Positions 33,387-42,757 are shown, counted from the first letter of the stretch. The stretch: 64,000 nucleotides of DNA from Laceyella tengchongensis (GCF_900182735.1 NZ_FXTU01000003.1:372001-436000); one strand, 5' to 3'. The notes: generated by a model from the letters alone, not told the origin. Translations and numbers: made by a program.

Positions 33387-34105
33387 TCTGTTCCTTCACT
33401 TGGAACAATCAATTCTGGCATGTTTTTATTCATTTTCATCATCGGTGAATATCCTGGTACAAAATAAGAGTCCTGCGCCAGCCACACGCGCAGATCTTCC
33501 TCCGCTGACGGCTTTTCTTTGGCTTGTTGCCATTTTTTCATAACTTCGCTACGGTAATCCACATAGACCCGCCCGTGTTCATCCATGATCAAGTCCAGCT
33601 GTGTGTCCGGAGAATACGGACTGGGCACTTGCACGCTATCTAGATTTAACTGCTCCAAGTCAACCTTGTAAAAACCAGGGCTCACAGCTTCACCTCGTGG
33701 ATATTTACCCTCTTTCGCTTTAAACCCATTGACAGCCAATTGCACTTTGTCTACGGCATCGTGGGTACGCAGATCAAATAAGCGAACCAACGGTTTGGTG
33801 TCCACATTGGTCATCACATAAATGAAGTACCCGCCTTTCTCGAACGCAGAAGGCGGAATTTCCCCCAAATACCCTTGTATCTGCATAAAGTCCACCTGAT
33901 AATGCGTCGAATATTTCACATCGTCTTGGCTGTATTTATACGGCAACATTTTTTGCTGCTTCAAATATGTATCCACCGCCGCCTGAACACGTGCAAGATG
34001 CTGATCCAGCTTGTCCCATTCTTGTCTTCGTTCTTGCGGATACAGGCACCCCGTCAACAGCGTGCAAAACAGCAAGAGGATCGCCAAGCCACTCCAGCGT
34101 CGCAT
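33371..34105 (-). CDS. yphF: YphF-like lipoprotein
   Basis: 244 residues. A lipobox LTGC after a short hydrophobic signal (LAILLLFCTLLTGC) predicts a membrane-anchored lipoprotein with modification at that Cys. The mature part is hydrophilic, with YKYSQDDVKYSTHYQVDF and PSPYSPDTQLDLIMDEHG resembling the YphF/DUF3939-type family; role unknown. The start at 34105 leaves 7 bases from GGAGG. Neighbours yphE and spoIVA are as in B. subtilis. Confidence 0.8.
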   Translation of the reverse strand: MRRWSGLAILLLFCTLLTGCLYPQERRQEWDKLDQHLARVQAAVDTYLKQQKMLPYKYSQDDVKYSTHYQVDFMQIQGYLGEIPPSAFEKGGYFIYVMTNVDTKPLVRLFDLRTHDAVDKVQLAVNGFKAKEGKYPRGEAVSPGFYKVDLEQLNLDSVQVPSPYSPDTQLDLIMDEHGRVYVDYRSEVMKKWQQAKEKPSAEEDLRVWLAQDSYFVPGYSPMMKMNKNMPELIVPSEGTEKKSP

Positions 34106-34118
34106 TTCCATTCCTCCA

Positions 34119-34277
34119 TCACATGAACATTCTCAGGATAAACAGCAGAGCCACAATCAATAAAATCAATGAGACAGACGACAGAAGCCATCTCACCCAA
34201 GCTCTTTTTTGCTGTCTGCCCAACGTCATCAATAAATTAATCAGAACCAATAAAAATAAACTCACACCCAATTCCAT
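34119..34277 (-). CDS. yphE: Small membrane protein YphE-like (DUF2768)
   Basis: 52 residues, two membrane segments: LGVSLFLLVLINLLMTLG and WLLSSVSLILLIVALLFIL. Size, topology and position between gpsA and yphF agree with YphE; sequence similarity is short, so the family call is tentative. AGGGGTGG precedes the ATG at 34277. Confidence 0.6.
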   Translation of the reverse strand: MELGVSLFLLVLINLLMTLGRQQKRAWVRWLLSSVSLILLIVALLFILRMFM

Positions 34278-34344
34278 TTCATTTCCACCCCTTGTCTTCA
34301 TCATTACAGTATAGCAAATCCACATCTGCCTACCAAGCAGTCGG

Positions 34345-34376
34345 GCAGGTGCCCTGCTTCACCGACGGGCACCTGC
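34345..34376. promoter_or_regulatory. 10-bp inverted repeat between divergent genes
   Basis: GCAGGTGCCC (34345–34354) and GGGCACCTGC (34367–34376) are perfect complements with a 12-base spacer. Located between yphE (minus) and the 34418 gene (plus), without a U-tract. A GCATACGATA stretch at its right edge fits a sigma-K -10 box, but no good -35 is seen. Confidence 0.4.
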
Positions 34377-34417
34377 ATACGATAAATAGACTCTAGCCTG
34401 AAATGGAGGATTTCCCT

Positions 34418-34942
34418 ATGAGCGTCAAAAAGAAGAAGAAACCGCAAAGTCATAAAAAAGCTGTCAAAAAACAAACAAAACCAAACACCACCTTGGCTAA
34501 ACCGCTTGAAGAAACCATGCCTCCCCTTGTCTTTCCCCAACTGAGTTCGTTAAGCATCGCCCGCATTTTGAGCGGATTCATGAAGTTCCGCTCCACCGTC
34601 AAAGATTTGAGCCAATCCATCCAGCGGGTAGAAAACGTAATGGATCATGCTTATCAAATGTTTGAAATCGCCACCAAAATGATGGCCCATACCAAACAAC
34701 GCGGTGGGTTTCCAGCACTGCCTGGCGAAAAGCGTCCCCCATCCACCTTAGACCAAGATATTCCGGTTATCAATCTCCCCTTTGACGATGATCCGCCGAA
34801 CGGGTTACCAGGGCAACAGCCCCCGTTCCAATTGGGCAACATCTTGAGCTTATTGCAATCGCCACTCATTCAACGCTTCATCGCAAGCCTTTTTCGCCCA
34901 TCGCAACCGACCGCAGCCAGTTATAAAAATCGAGAGGGGTAA
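34418..34942 (+). CDS. Hypothetical protein, 174 aa
   Basis: Soluble; a very basic N-terminus (SVKKKKKPQSHKKAVKKQTK), a central helical part (SIARILSGFMKFRSTVKDLS, QRVENVMDHAYQMFEIATKMM), then a Pro/Asp-rich linker and a hydrophobic C-terminal stretch (LGNILSLLQSPLIQRFIASLF). No family recognised; the basic N-terminus and low complexity are reminiscent of spore-associated proteins. GGAGG lies 8 bases before the ATG at 34418. Only plus-strand gene in this sporulation/lipid cluster. Confidence 0.65.
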   Translation: MSVKKKKKPQSHKKAVKKQTKPNTTLAKPLEETMPPLVFPQLSSLSIARILSGFMKFRSTVKDLSQSIQRVENVMDHAYQMFEIATKMMAHTKQRGGFPALPGEKRPPSTLDQDIPVINLPFDDDPPNGLPGQQPPFQLGNILSLLQSPLIQRFIASLFRPSQPTAASYKNREG

Positions 34943-34966
34943 TGCTGAATCAGCATTACCCCTCTC
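34931..34966 (+). terminator. Terminator after the 174-aa gene
   Basis: A perfect 15-bp stem, GAGGGGTAATGCTGA and its complement, followed by CTCTTTC. It overlaps the stop codon. Confidence 0.75.
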
Positions 34967-35101
34967 TTTCGTGACCAATCCCTTTCACCTGCACACATCC
35001 CTGACCCCGATTCTTGTGCTCAAGTTTATGGATATTGGTTGAAGCTATTACAGAGTATGAAGTAAGCAAAAACCTTGCAACAGGGAAAGCGCCCAAAATG
35101 G

Positions 35102-36127
35102 CTACCAGCCGCCGATAATTTCTTCCAGCTCCTGCGTGCGCCCCCGTCCCATCAGCTCTTTCACGGCTTGTTCCGGGTCTTTGTCAGCGAACAGCACAGA
35201 ATACAACTGCTCTGCGATCGGCATTTCCACCTGATACCGCTCCTTGAGCACATACGCAGCTTTGGTGGTGCGGACGCCTTCAACGACCATGCCCATCGTA
35301 GCAAGCACCTCATCCAACTTTTTGCCTTGGCTGATCATGTGGCCGGCCCGCCAGTTACGACTGTGACTACTGGTGCAAGTAACCACCAAATCGCCCACGC
35401 CAGCCAGTCCGACAAAGGTGATCGGCTCAGCGCCCATCGCATGACCCAACCGGGCGATCTCTGCCAATCCCCGGGTCAGCAAAGCCGCTTTGGCGTTGTC
35501 GCCAAAGCCCAACCCGTCAACGAGTCCCGCGGACAGGGCGATGATATTTTTCAAGGCGCCCCCCACTTCTACCCCGATCACATCGGGATTGGTATACACT
35601 CGAAAATATGTGTTCATAAACAACATCTGCGCCTGTTCGGCCGCTTGCGCCGACTGTGAGGCGACGACGACAGTCGTGGGGCAACGGCGAATCACTTCTT
35701 CGGCATGGCTGGGTCCGGACAACACTGTAATGCGGTCAGCGTAGCTTGCACCCAACTCCTCTGCCAGTACTTCGGACATCCGTTTCAACGAGTCAATTTC
35801 AAATCCTTTGGCCGCATGGATGACGAGCGCGTCAGCCTCTATCCAACGCCGTGCTTCACGGGCAATTTCCCTCATGGAATGCGAAGGAACCGCAAATAGC
35901 ACCGCCTCTTTGCCCTTCAGCGCTTCGGACAGCGAAGAGGTGGCCCGCAAGGTTTCCGGCAATTTCACATCCGGCAAATATTTGCGGTTGGTGTGCGCTT
36001 GATCGATTTCCTGCGCCTGCTCCTCACGCCTCGCCCACAATGTCACATCATGGCCGTTGTCAGCCAAGACCGCAGCGAGAACCGTACCCCAGCTCCCCGC
36101 TCCAAGTACAGCAACTCTACCTTTCAT
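35102..36127 (-). CDS. gpsA: Glycerol-3-phosphate dehydrogenase [NAD(P)+]
   Basis: Reduces dihydroxyacetone phosphate to glycerol-3-phosphate for phospholipid synthesis. 341 residues: VLGAGSWGTVLAAVLADNGH Rossmann motif, LSGPSHAEEV, VGGALKNIIALSAGL with the catalytic Lys, and a C-terminal SRNWRAG substrate loop. GGGAGAA precedes the ATG. It is followed (upstream in the strand sense) by plsY, so the two successive steps of lipid synthesis are adjacent. Confidence 0.97.
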   Translation of the reverse strand: MKGRVAVLGAGSWGTVLAAVLADNGHDVTLWARREEQAQEIDQAHTNRKYLPDVKLPETLRATSSLSEALKGKEAVLFAVPSHSMREIAREARRWIEADALVIHAAKGFEIDSLKRMSEVLAEELGASYADRITVLSGPSHAEEVIRRCPTTVVVASQSAQAAEQAQMLFMNTYFRVYTNPDVIGVEVGGALKNIIALSAGLVDGLGFGDNAKAALLTRGLAEIARLGHAMGAEPITFVGLAGVGDLVVTCTSSHSRNWRAGHMISQGKKLDEVLATMGMVVEGVRTTKAAYVLKERYQVEMPIAEQLYSVLFADKDPEQAVKELMGRGRTQELEEIIGGW

Positions 36128-36149
36128 GTGATTTCTCCCTTGTATCAAT

Positions 36150-36752
36150 CTAAATCTTGCGTTCGTTTCCCTTAAACAGATTGATTACATTTTGTTTATG
36201 TCTCCACAGCGCCATCACAGACACGATCAACATCAACCACACCACAGCCGTGGGATAATCCAACAGCCACATCATCACGGGAACGATGGAGGTGTACACC
36301 AACGATCCGACAGATACATAGCGTGTAAACAAAATAAACAAGATAGCACAGACCCCGGCGACGACGGCTGCGGTGAAGCCGATGAGACACGTCACTCCAA
36401 CCGTCGTAGCGATGCCTTTTCCTCCGCGGAATCCCAAAAAGACTGGCCAGTTATGCCCAATGATGGCGGCAATCCCGCACACCATCATCACCAATTTCAC
36501 ATCCGGGCTGTTGCCAGCCATCCAGTAACCAAAGCCGACTGCGGCCATCCCTTTGAGCGCGTCCAGCAAAAACACTACCAAGGCTGGCCCTTTCCCCAGC
36601 ACGCGCGACGTATTCGTAGCCCCCGCATTGCCGCTACCGTAGTCACGAATGTCGACGCCCTTGAGCCATTTGGTCAACAAATAACTAAAACTAATTGAAC
36701 CCAACAAATAAGAAATGACAATCGGTATCCCCCATGTTTGTAGCATTGTCAT
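36150..36752 (-). CDS. plsY: Acyl-phosphate:glycerol-3-phosphate acyltransferase
   Basis: Membrane enzyme moving an acyl group from acyl-phosphate to G3P. 200 residues and about five helices. The three conserved loops are visible: GSGNAGATNTSR, FLGFRGGKGIATT and RHKQNVINLFKGNE. GGGGAGAGGG precedes the ATG at 36752. Confidence 0.97.
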   Translation of the reverse strand: MTMLQTWGIPIVISYLLGSISFSYLLTKWLKGVDIRDYGSGNAGATNTSRVLGKGPALVVFLLDALKGMAAVGFGYWMAGNSPDVKLVMMVCGIAAIIGHNWPVFLGFRGGKGIATTVGVTCLIGFTAAVVAGVCAILFILFTRYVSVGSLVYTSIVPVMMWLLDYPTAVVWLMLIVSVMALWRHKQNVINLFKGNERKI

Positions 36753-36778
36753 TGCCCTCTCCCCGTCTCTCAGTTTCT

Positions 36779-38092
36779 TTAGCTTTTCTTTCGCAACAAG
36801 ATTCTAAGTGGCGTCCCTTTAAACGGAAACGCTTGCCGCAATTGGTTTTCGAGATAGCGCAAGTAGCTGAAATGCGAAAGTTCCGGGTCATTGACAAACA
36901 AGATGAAGGTAGGTGGTTTCACCGTCGCCTGGGTCACATACCGAACCCGGAACCGACGACCCCGATCCGACGGAGGTGGTGTTGTCACCATGGCGTCCTG
37001 AATCACTTGGTTCAGCACCGACGTAGGCACGCGCATTGCGTGTTGTTCAGCCACTTCATTCACTTCGGGCAACACCGTATGAATGCGACGTTTCGTTTTG
37101 GCGGAAACAAACAGGATCGGTGCGTAGTGCATAAACTGGAATTCTTCGCGAATCCTCCGCTTGAAGCGATCCATGGTTTTTTCGTCTTTTTCGACCGCAT
37201 CCCATTTGTTCACCACGAAGATGGCGGCTCTTCCCGCTTCATGCGCATATCCGGCAATTTTCTTATCCTGCTCCGCGATCCCCCGTTCGCCGTCGATCAC
37301 GATTAAGCACACATCAGAGCGCTCGATAGCGCGCAATGCACGGACCACACTGTATTTCTCAATCGATTCGTACACTTTTCCCCGTTTGCGAATCCCGGCC
37401 GTATCGATGAGGACATATTTTTGTCCTTCATATTCAAACGAAGTGTCGATAGCATCCCGCGTGGTTCCCGCAACAGGGCTGACAATGACCCGCTCTTCTC
37501 CCAGCAACGCATTGACAAGTGAAGATTTTCCGACGTTGGGGCGGCCGATGAGGGACACTTTGATGGTGTCTTCTTCATACTCCTCTTCTTCCCTGTCAGG
37601 AAAATGTTCCACTACTGCATCCAGCATATCGCCTGTTCCGGTTCCATGCAAGGAAGACACCGGGATCACATGCTCAAAACCCAATTGGTAAAACTCAAAC
37701 ACATTCTCGGTGTATTTGATGTCATCCACTTTGTTTACCATCAGAATCACTGGTTTGTTGGTGCGGTGCAAAAACCTGGCCACCTCTTCATCCGTGGTAG
37801 TGACGCCATCGCGGGCATCGGCAACGAACAAAATCACATCTGCTTCGTCAAGGGCCAATTCCACCTGATTGCGAATATGATCCATAATCTCATCGGTGTC
37901 TCCAAACTCAATGCCGCCTGTATCAATTAAGTGAAACTCACGCCCATTCCATTCGCTACGAGAATAAATCCGATCTCTAGTAATGCCTGGCTGGTCTTCC
38001 ACAATCGCGATGCGTTCCCCCGCCAAGCGGTTGAAAATCGTCGACTTTCCCACATTCGGTCGTCCAACTATCGCTACTACAGGTAAGCTCAT
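36779..38092 (-). CDS. der: GTPase Der, ribosome assembly
   Basis: Double-domain GTPase needed for 50S maturation. 437 residues; two G domains start with GRPNVGKS near residues 10 and 183, each with DxxG (DTGGIE, DTAGIR) and NKxD (NKVDD, NKWD). A C-terminal KH-like domain follows (about 355–437). Adjacent to plsY and gpsA as in B. subtilis. Confidence 0.98.
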   Translation of the reverse strand: MSLPVVAIVGRPNVGKSTIFNRLAGERIAIVEDQPGITRDRIYSRSEWNGREFHLIDTGGIEFGDTDEIMDHIRNQVELALDEADVILFVADARDGVTTTDEEVARFLHRTNKPVILMVNKVDDIKYTENVFEFYQLGFEHVIPVSSLHGTGTGDMLDAVVEHFPDREEEEYEEDTIKVSLIGRPNVGKSSLVNALLGEERVIVSPVAGTTRDAIDTSFEYEGQKYVLIDTAGIRKRGKVYESIEKYSVVRALRAIERSDVCLIVIDGERGIAEQDKKIAGYAHEAGRAAIFVVNKWDAVEKDEKTMDRFKRRIREEFQFMHYAPILFVSAKTKRRIHTVLPEVNEVAEQHAMRVPTSVLNQVIQDAMVTTPPPSDRGRRFRVRYVTQATVKPPTFILFVNDPELSHFSYLRYLENQLRQAFPFKGTPLRILLRKKS

Positions 38093-38182
38093 ACAACATC
38101 CTCACTTTTCGCATATTCCCATATATAAGTATAAGACATACCTAATCTTAACTGAACATTGATTCTTTAAGCAACAAGCATC

Positions 38183-38365
38183 TTAGTGTTTCACGATAAC
38201 CTTCGTGTCCAGGTCAATCTCATGCACCATCGCATCCAAAATTTTTTCGAGCAGAAACGCTTTTTTCTCCAACTCTTCCAGGGAGTCAGCCGCAAAGATA
38301 GGAGCCCCTCCTGCCACTTTGTCGGGCTGCGTGGTGATCACCGCCAATATTTTCCCTTTGCTCAT
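38183..38365 (-). CDS. YIEGIA-associated capping subunit, 60 aa
   Basis: Small soluble protein MSKGKILAVITTQPDKVAGG… that matches the short protein usually encoded beside YIEGIA genes in spore-formers. Its ATG overlaps the stop of the YIEGIA gene (ATGA), so both are probably made in fixed ratio. Function is inferred from the pairing only. Confidence 0.75.
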   Translation of the reverse strand: MSKGKILAVITTQPDKVAGGAPIFAADSLEELEKKAFLLEKILDAMVHEIDLDTKVIVKH

Positions 38366-39270
38366 GTACTTTCCCACCTTTTTCTCAATTCCTTGGGCAT
38401 TTTGCTCGGTTTGCGAATGGCGCTCTCTAAGACGGGCACATTTTTAACGATCTCAACCGCTCGTTCCACATCTTTCTCTTGCGGCAACAACAGGATACCC
38501 AGCCGCCCGTCTTTCAGGTCCCGTTTGGCCAACGGAGTCAGCGCCGGTTCTCCCGTGTCGCGGTACACGCCCAAAATGGTGGACACATCATGCAAAATCG
38601 CCTGCCTTTGTCCTATATTGCCAATCGTGACCCGTCCACTTGCCCGGCGCGGCGTGACCAGGATGCCGATCCCATTCTCCAAGATGCGTTTACGGTTGTC
38701 CTCCAACCCAATATTCATCAAATAGATGTCCTGCACATACAGGCTGGCTCCTTCAATCCGGATCGGTGCGACCTCCACCTCGGCGATGTCATGAATCACT
38801 TTACCCGACATAAGAAACCCGCTCAAAAAAAGAATCGCCAAACCGACCAGCGCCCCCACCCACCAATGATGGAAAATGACGACACTAAGCGAAGTAAGAA
38901 AAGCAGCGAAGATGACGATATAATTTCTTCCTTCAAAAACCATGGCAATGCCTTCGATATAATTTTTCCCCCGGGGCACCAATTCCAGTTCATCCAAATT
39001 GGTCAACATCTGCCGTTCCATGTTGCGAACATCACGAAATTGTTGCGCGGCTACCGTCAAAAATGTGATTGCCGTGTAATCCTTTTGCATCAGAGCCGGA
39101 ACAGCCACCGCGCCAAGAGCGGCAGCAATCAGACCCAAAGCCAGATGAATCACATGGCCGTGCGGGTAGGTCGGATATTGGCGGTAGTCACTCTCCAACA
39201 TCCGGATTCTTGTTACGAAACCAGCCGCCACCCCCCATACCACGGCCAAGGTGTAAAGAGATAAGTTCAT
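38362..39270 (-). CDS. yphB: YIEGIA family membrane protein (YphB-like)
   Basis: 302 residues. The name-giving motif NYIEGIAM occurs at about residue 102. Several membrane segments in the first 160 residues (LAVVWGVAAGFVTRI, LALGLIAAALGAVAVPAL, VIFAAFLTSLSVVIFHHWWV) precede a cytoplasmic domain. The family is restricted to spore-forming Firmicutes and associated with spore formation or germination; the biochemical activity is unknown. Lies between yphA and der. Confidence 0.85.
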   Translation of the reverse strand: MNLSLYTLAVVWGVAAGFVTRIRMLESDYRQYPTYPHGHVIHLALGLIAAALGAVAVPALMQKDYTAITFLTVAAQQFRDVRNMERQMLTNLDELELVPRGKNYIEGIAMVFEGRNYIVIFAAFLTSLSVVIFHHWWVGALVGLAILFLSGFLMSGKVIHDIAEVEVAPIRIEGASLYVQDIYLMNIGLEDNRKRILENGIGILVTPRRASGRVTIGNIGQRQAILHDVSTILGVYRDTGEPALTPLAKRDLKDGRLGILLLPQEKDVERAVEIVKNVPVLESAIRKPSKMPKELRKRWEST

Positions 39271-39276
39271 TTCACT

Positions 39277-39888
39277 TCACTCTTCCTTTCGTAGAGGAAT
39301 CCGCATCCATTTCTCATGAACGTTGGCGGCAAACGCTCTTAACCGGCGCCATCCCAACATCACCAGCAACGAAAGCCATACCGTATCCAAAAAATCACCT
39401 GACCCCCAGATCAGCGGCATCAACATCTCACGGTGAAAAGACGCAATCCACACATGCAACATCACACTTCCACAAAGGACACAAGCCAGATGCTCTTTGA
39501 CACTTCGGGAAAACAAGCCGCCAACACCCACAAACACTGCAACGCAGAATAAGCGGAACAGAGGATCAGCCCAATCGGTGGCGATCCGGGCATATTCATG
39601 CCACAAGAAAAGCGCTGTTCCCGAAAACACCCCGAAACTGATCATTACCGTTGCCCTGGACAAGCAGAGACGGCCAAACGTAACGGCCATCCCTCCCAGC
39701 AACACGACAGACCCTGGGTGAATCCACCACGCCTCTTTCATGGCAAGAGGCGGACTAGAAGTCAGCCACCAAGCGGTCACGGCCAATCCATATGCCCATT
39801 TGCGGGGCCAATCCGTTTCCAGCCATCCCGCCCAATACAAGATGATCAAAATGAGCAAACACAATTGTGCCAAAATGCCGGGAGCCAT
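39277..39888 (-). CDS. yphA: YphA-like membrane protein
   Basis: 203 residues with about six hydrophobic segments and many Trp (LILIILYWAGWLETDW, AYGLAVTAWWLTSSPP). Similar in size, topology and place to B. subtilis YphA, a protein of unknown function. GGAGGAAA precedes the ATG. Six bases separate it from the YIEGIA gene, so they share a transcript. Confidence 0.72.
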   Translation of the reverse strand: MAPGILAQLCLLILIILYWAGWLETDWPRKWAYGLAVTAWWLTSSPPLAMKEAWWIHPGSVVLLGGMAVTFGRLCLSRATVMISFGVFSGTALFLWHEYARIATDWADPLFRLFCVAVFVGVGGLFSRSVKEHLACVLCGSVMLHVWIASFHREMLMPLIWGSGDFLDTVWLSLLVMLGWRRLRAFAANVHEKWMRIPLRKEE

Positions 39889-39953
39889 TTTCCGATTTCC
39901 TCCAGACGCAGGGGGATTTTTTTTAGTGTCACTCCGCTAGCACTTTTTTAAGC

Positions 39954-39986
39954 AAAAAAAGAACCAGCCAAAATCTGGCTGGTTCT
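39954..39986 (-). terminator. Terminator after rpsA
   Basis: AGAACCAGCCA / TGGCTGGTTCT, an 11-bp stem with 5-base loop, followed by TTTTTTTGC on the minus strand. Confidence 0.9.
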
Positions 39987-40001
39987 GACAAAAGCTGATT
40001 G

Positions 40002-41165
40002 TTATTTCAAATTGCGCAACTCGGGATACATGTCACCCAACGTTACGTTCAATCCGCTAGCCGGTTGTTCTTGTTGTTGTTGCTCCATTACTTCTTTTAC
40101 TTCTTTGCGCTCCTCTTCCACCTCAACATCTTTGATGCTCAAGCTGATGCGCTTTTGTTCTGGAGCCATTTCAAGCACTTTCACTTGCACTTCTTGGCCT
40201 TCCTCCAACACTTCAGCTGGGGTAGCCACATGGCGGCGGGAAATTTGAGATACGTGAACAAGCCCTTCCACGCCCGGGAACACTTCTACGAATGCACCGA
40301 AGGAAACCAAGCGTTTTACGGTGCCTTTAACCACATCACCGGCGGAGAGTTCTTTGGCCACTTTTTCCCATGGACCTTCCTCGGTTTCTTTAATGCTCAA
40401 GCTGATGCGCTCTTGTTCGCGATTTACTTTGAGCACCTTCACCTTCACTTTGTCGCCTTCTTTTAACATATCTGCCGGATGTTCAACGCGATGCCAAGCC
40501 AATTCGGATACGTGAACCAAGCCATCCACTCCGCCGATGTCGACAAACGCCCCGAAATCGGTCAAGCGTTGAACAGTTCCTTCCAGTACTTGCCCTTCTT
40601 CCAAAGAAGCGAGCACAGCTTCTTTTTTGCGGTTCAATTCTTCTTCCAACACCGCTTTGTGAGACAAGATGCATTTGTTTTTCTCAGCGTCCAGCTCAAT
40701 CACTTTCAATGAAAGCTCACGGCCTTTGTAATCGCTGAAATCTTCCACGAAATGCAACTCAACATGGGAAGCCGGAATGAAGCCGCGCACACCAACATCA
40801 ACAACCAAGCCACCTTTGACAATATCAGCCACGGTCGCAGTAATCACTTCGCCGCTTTCAAATTTGCGTTGCAACTCTTCCCAGGACTTTTCAGCGTCGA
40901 CGGCTTTTTTGGAAACGATCAATTTATCTTCGTCTTCCTTGATGCGAATCACTTTCACATCCAGCTCGTCGTCAACATTCAAGACGTCAGCTACTTTATC
41001 CACATGCAAACTAGATAATTCTGAAATCGGCAGGATTGCCTCCGATTTGTAACCAATGTCCACCAACGCTTGATTTTGTTCTACGCTAACAACTTTCCCT
41101 TTCACCACATCTCCTACTTGGAATGTAGCGACTTCAGTCAATTCAGATTTCATCTCTTCTGCCAT
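40002..41165 (-). CDS. rpsA: 30S ribosomal protein S1 homologue, four S1 domains
   Basis: RNA-binding protein of 387 residues with four S1 repeats. They begin near VGDVVKGKVVSVEQNQALVD (15–80), GEVITATVADIVKGGLVVD (100–165), GQVLEGTVQRLTDFGAFVD (185–255) and GDVVKGTVKRLVSFGAFVE (270–340). It corresponds to YpfD of B. subtilis, shorter than six-domain E. coli S1. The start at 41165 has GGAGG 8 bases upstream. Next to plsC and cmk, as usual. Confidence 0.95.
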   Translation of the reverse strand: MAEEMKSELTEVATFQVGDVVKGKVVSVEQNQALVDIGYKSEAILPISELSSLHVDKVADVLNVDDELDVKVIRIKEDEDKLIVSKKAVDAEKSWEELQRKFESGEVITATVADIVKGGLVVDVGVRGFIPASHVELHFVEDFSDYKGRELSLKVIELDAEKNKCILSHKAVLEEELNRKKEAVLASLEEGQVLEGTVQRLTDFGAFVDIGGVDGLVHVSELAWHRVEHPADMLKEGDKVKVKVLKVNREQERISLSIKETEEGPWEKVAKELSAGDVVKGTVKRLVSFGAFVEVFPGVEGLVHVSQISRRHVATPAEVLEEGQEVQVKVLEMAPEQKRISLSIKDVEVEEERKEVKEVMEQQQQEQPASGLNVTLGDMYPELRNLK

Positions 41166-41239
41166 GAACATGCCCTCCTCATTCTCCACACTGTCAAAAA
41201 AATATCTAAATCAAATTATATGAAGGAAAGATCTGGATG

Positions 41240-41266
41240 AAAAAGGTGATTTGCGCTCACCTTTTT
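41240..41266 (-). terminator. Terminator after plsC
   Basis: AAAAAGGTGA / TCACCTTTTT with a 7-base loop; functional in the minus direction and perhaps both. Confidence 0.8.
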
Positions 41267-41278
41267 CATACGATCTGA

Positions 41279-41869
41279 TTACCTGTGTTGATCAATCATT
41301 TGCTTAATCCGCAACATGACCAGCTCGGTAAGTTCGTTCGCAGCATCGGTTCCGGCTTTGCCTTCCGTGTACGCCACCGTGTCGATCGGCTCCCCGATGA
41401 TCACTTTGGTCTGGCGAAACAAACGGTATGGACCGATGATCGCCACAGGGATCATGGGCGCTTTGCCTTTCATAGCGATCAGCGCAGCTCCGACGTGGGC
41501 TTTTCCGAGTTCACCCGTTTTGGAGCGGGTTCCTTCGGGAAAAATCCCCAACACGTGTCCATTTCGAAGTAGCCGGATCGCATGCTTAACCGCTCCGCTG
41601 TCGCCTCCGCCCCGCTTCACCGGAAAAGCATTTAATTTCGGAAGAATTTTACCGATGATCGGGATACGAAACAACTCTTCTTTGGCCATGAAATGGATTT
41701 CGCGCGTGTCGATGAATCCGCCTACCACCGGCGGATCAAAATTACTAATATGATTGGCGCAGATGACGGCGGGCCCTTGTGACGGAACATGCTCCTTTCC
41801 AATCACTTTCACCCGGAACAACATGTGCAACAGGTGTTGTGCGATACTGCGGATCTTCGTATAGAACAT
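41279..41869 (-). CDS. plsC: 1-acyl-sn-glycerol-3-phosphate acyltransferase
   Basis: Acylates lysophosphatidic acid to phosphatidic acid at the membrane. 196 residues with the catalytic H-x4-D motif NHISNFD (His40, Asp45), and FPEGTRSKTG, the glycerol-phosphate binding block III. Starts 3 bases after the cmk stop, so co-transcribed with cmk. Confidence 0.95.
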   Translation of the reverse strand: MFYTKIRSIAQHLLHMLFRVKVIGKEHVPSQGPAVICANHISNFDPPVVGGFIDTREIHFMAKEELFRIPIIGKILPKLNAFPVKRGGGDSGAVKHAIRLLRNGHVLGIFPEGTRSKTGELGKAHVGAALIAMKGKAPMIPVAIIGPYRLFRQTKVIIGEPIDTVAYTEGKAGTDAANELTELVMLRIKQMIDQHR

Positions 41870-41872
41870 ATC

Positions 41873-42541
41873 TTACTCCCCACCGCCTAATTTGTGACGG
41901 CAAAGTTGCATAATGCTTTCAACAATTTCATCGATCGAAAGATGTGTCGTGTCGATAAGCACAGCATCTTTGGCCTGTTTAAGCGGAGCATACTTGCGCG
42001 TGCGGTCGTTTTCATCGCGGCGCCGGATCTCTTCCCTCAGCCCGTCCAAGTCCACGTCCGCCCCTCTGGCTTTCAACTCTTTGTACCGTCGGAGGGCACG
42101 TTCTTCAATGGTGGCGGTCAAAAACACTTTCACGTCTGCTTCCGGCAAAACATGTGTGCCAATATCCCGCCCATCCATTACTACGCTCTGACGTGCGGCA
42201 ATATCCCGCTGCTTATTCACAAGGATGCGGCGCACCCCTGGCATTTTCGCGATGGCCGACGCCAAGCTCGAAATTTCTTGGGTTCGGATCTCTTCTTTCA
42301 ACAATTGGCCGTTGACCATGACCCCTTGAGGATGAAGGGAAAAGTGAAGCTGTTCCGCCAACTGTGTGACCGCTTCTTCGTCAAACACATTTAAATTCTC
42401 CTGAAGCGCTTTCCAAGCGATGGCTCGGTACATGGCCCCGGTGTCGACATAAGACAACCCAAGGCGGCCTGCGACTCGGCGAGCCACCGTACTTTTGCCG
42501 GCTCCAGCCGGTCCATCAATCGCTACTTGCAACTGTTTCAT
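41873..42541 (-). CDS. cmk: Cytidylate kinase
   Basis: Phosphorylates CMP and dCMP. 222 residues; P-loop IDGPAGAGKSTVARRVAG, GLSYVDTGAMYRA and VVMDGRDIGTHVLPEA are diagnostic of Cmk. Preceded by a ~215-base leader containing a terminator-like hairpin (see entries below). Neighbours plsC and rpsA as in B. subtilis. Confidence 0.97.
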   Translation of the reverse strand: MKQLQVAIDGPAGAGKSTVARRVAGRLGLSYVDTGAMYRAIAWKALQENLNVFDEEAVTQLAEQLHFSLHPQGVMVNGQLLKEEIRTQEISSLASAIAKMPGVRRILVNKQRDIAARQSVVMDGRDIGTHVLPEADVKVFLTATIEERALRRYKELKARGADVDLDGLREEIRRRDENDRTRKYAPLKQAKDAVLIDTTHLSIDEIVESIMQLCRHKLGGGE

Positions 42542-42573
42542 CTACCTAACAAATCCTCCCTAAGTCGGGATGA

Positions 42574-42605
42574 AAAACAACCGAGCAGGGTGCGCCTGCT
42601 CGATT
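42574..42605 (-). terminator. Terminator-like hairpin in the cmk leader
   Basis: CGAGCAGG and CCTGCTCG form an 8-bp stem around a 5–6-base loop, followed on the minus strand by GTTGTTTTT. It lies between the cmk promoter and the cmk ATG, so it could act as an attenuator. Confidence 0.6.
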
Positions 42606-42757
42606 GGAGATACTTATTCGATTTAAATCGACGCCAAGTAAATCCCTATCGAAATCTTCGACCCCAACAGCCTATCTACTATGTATTTCTTTTTGACAAA
42701 TCTATTAGGATCCCATAATTGGTGCCATGGTTCATAGAGTAAAGAAATCCTGTTTAA

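Noticed and set aside
38479..39264. 261-codon plus-strand frame
   Set aside because: Lies opposite the YIEGIA gene; translation is Gln/His-rich and featureless.
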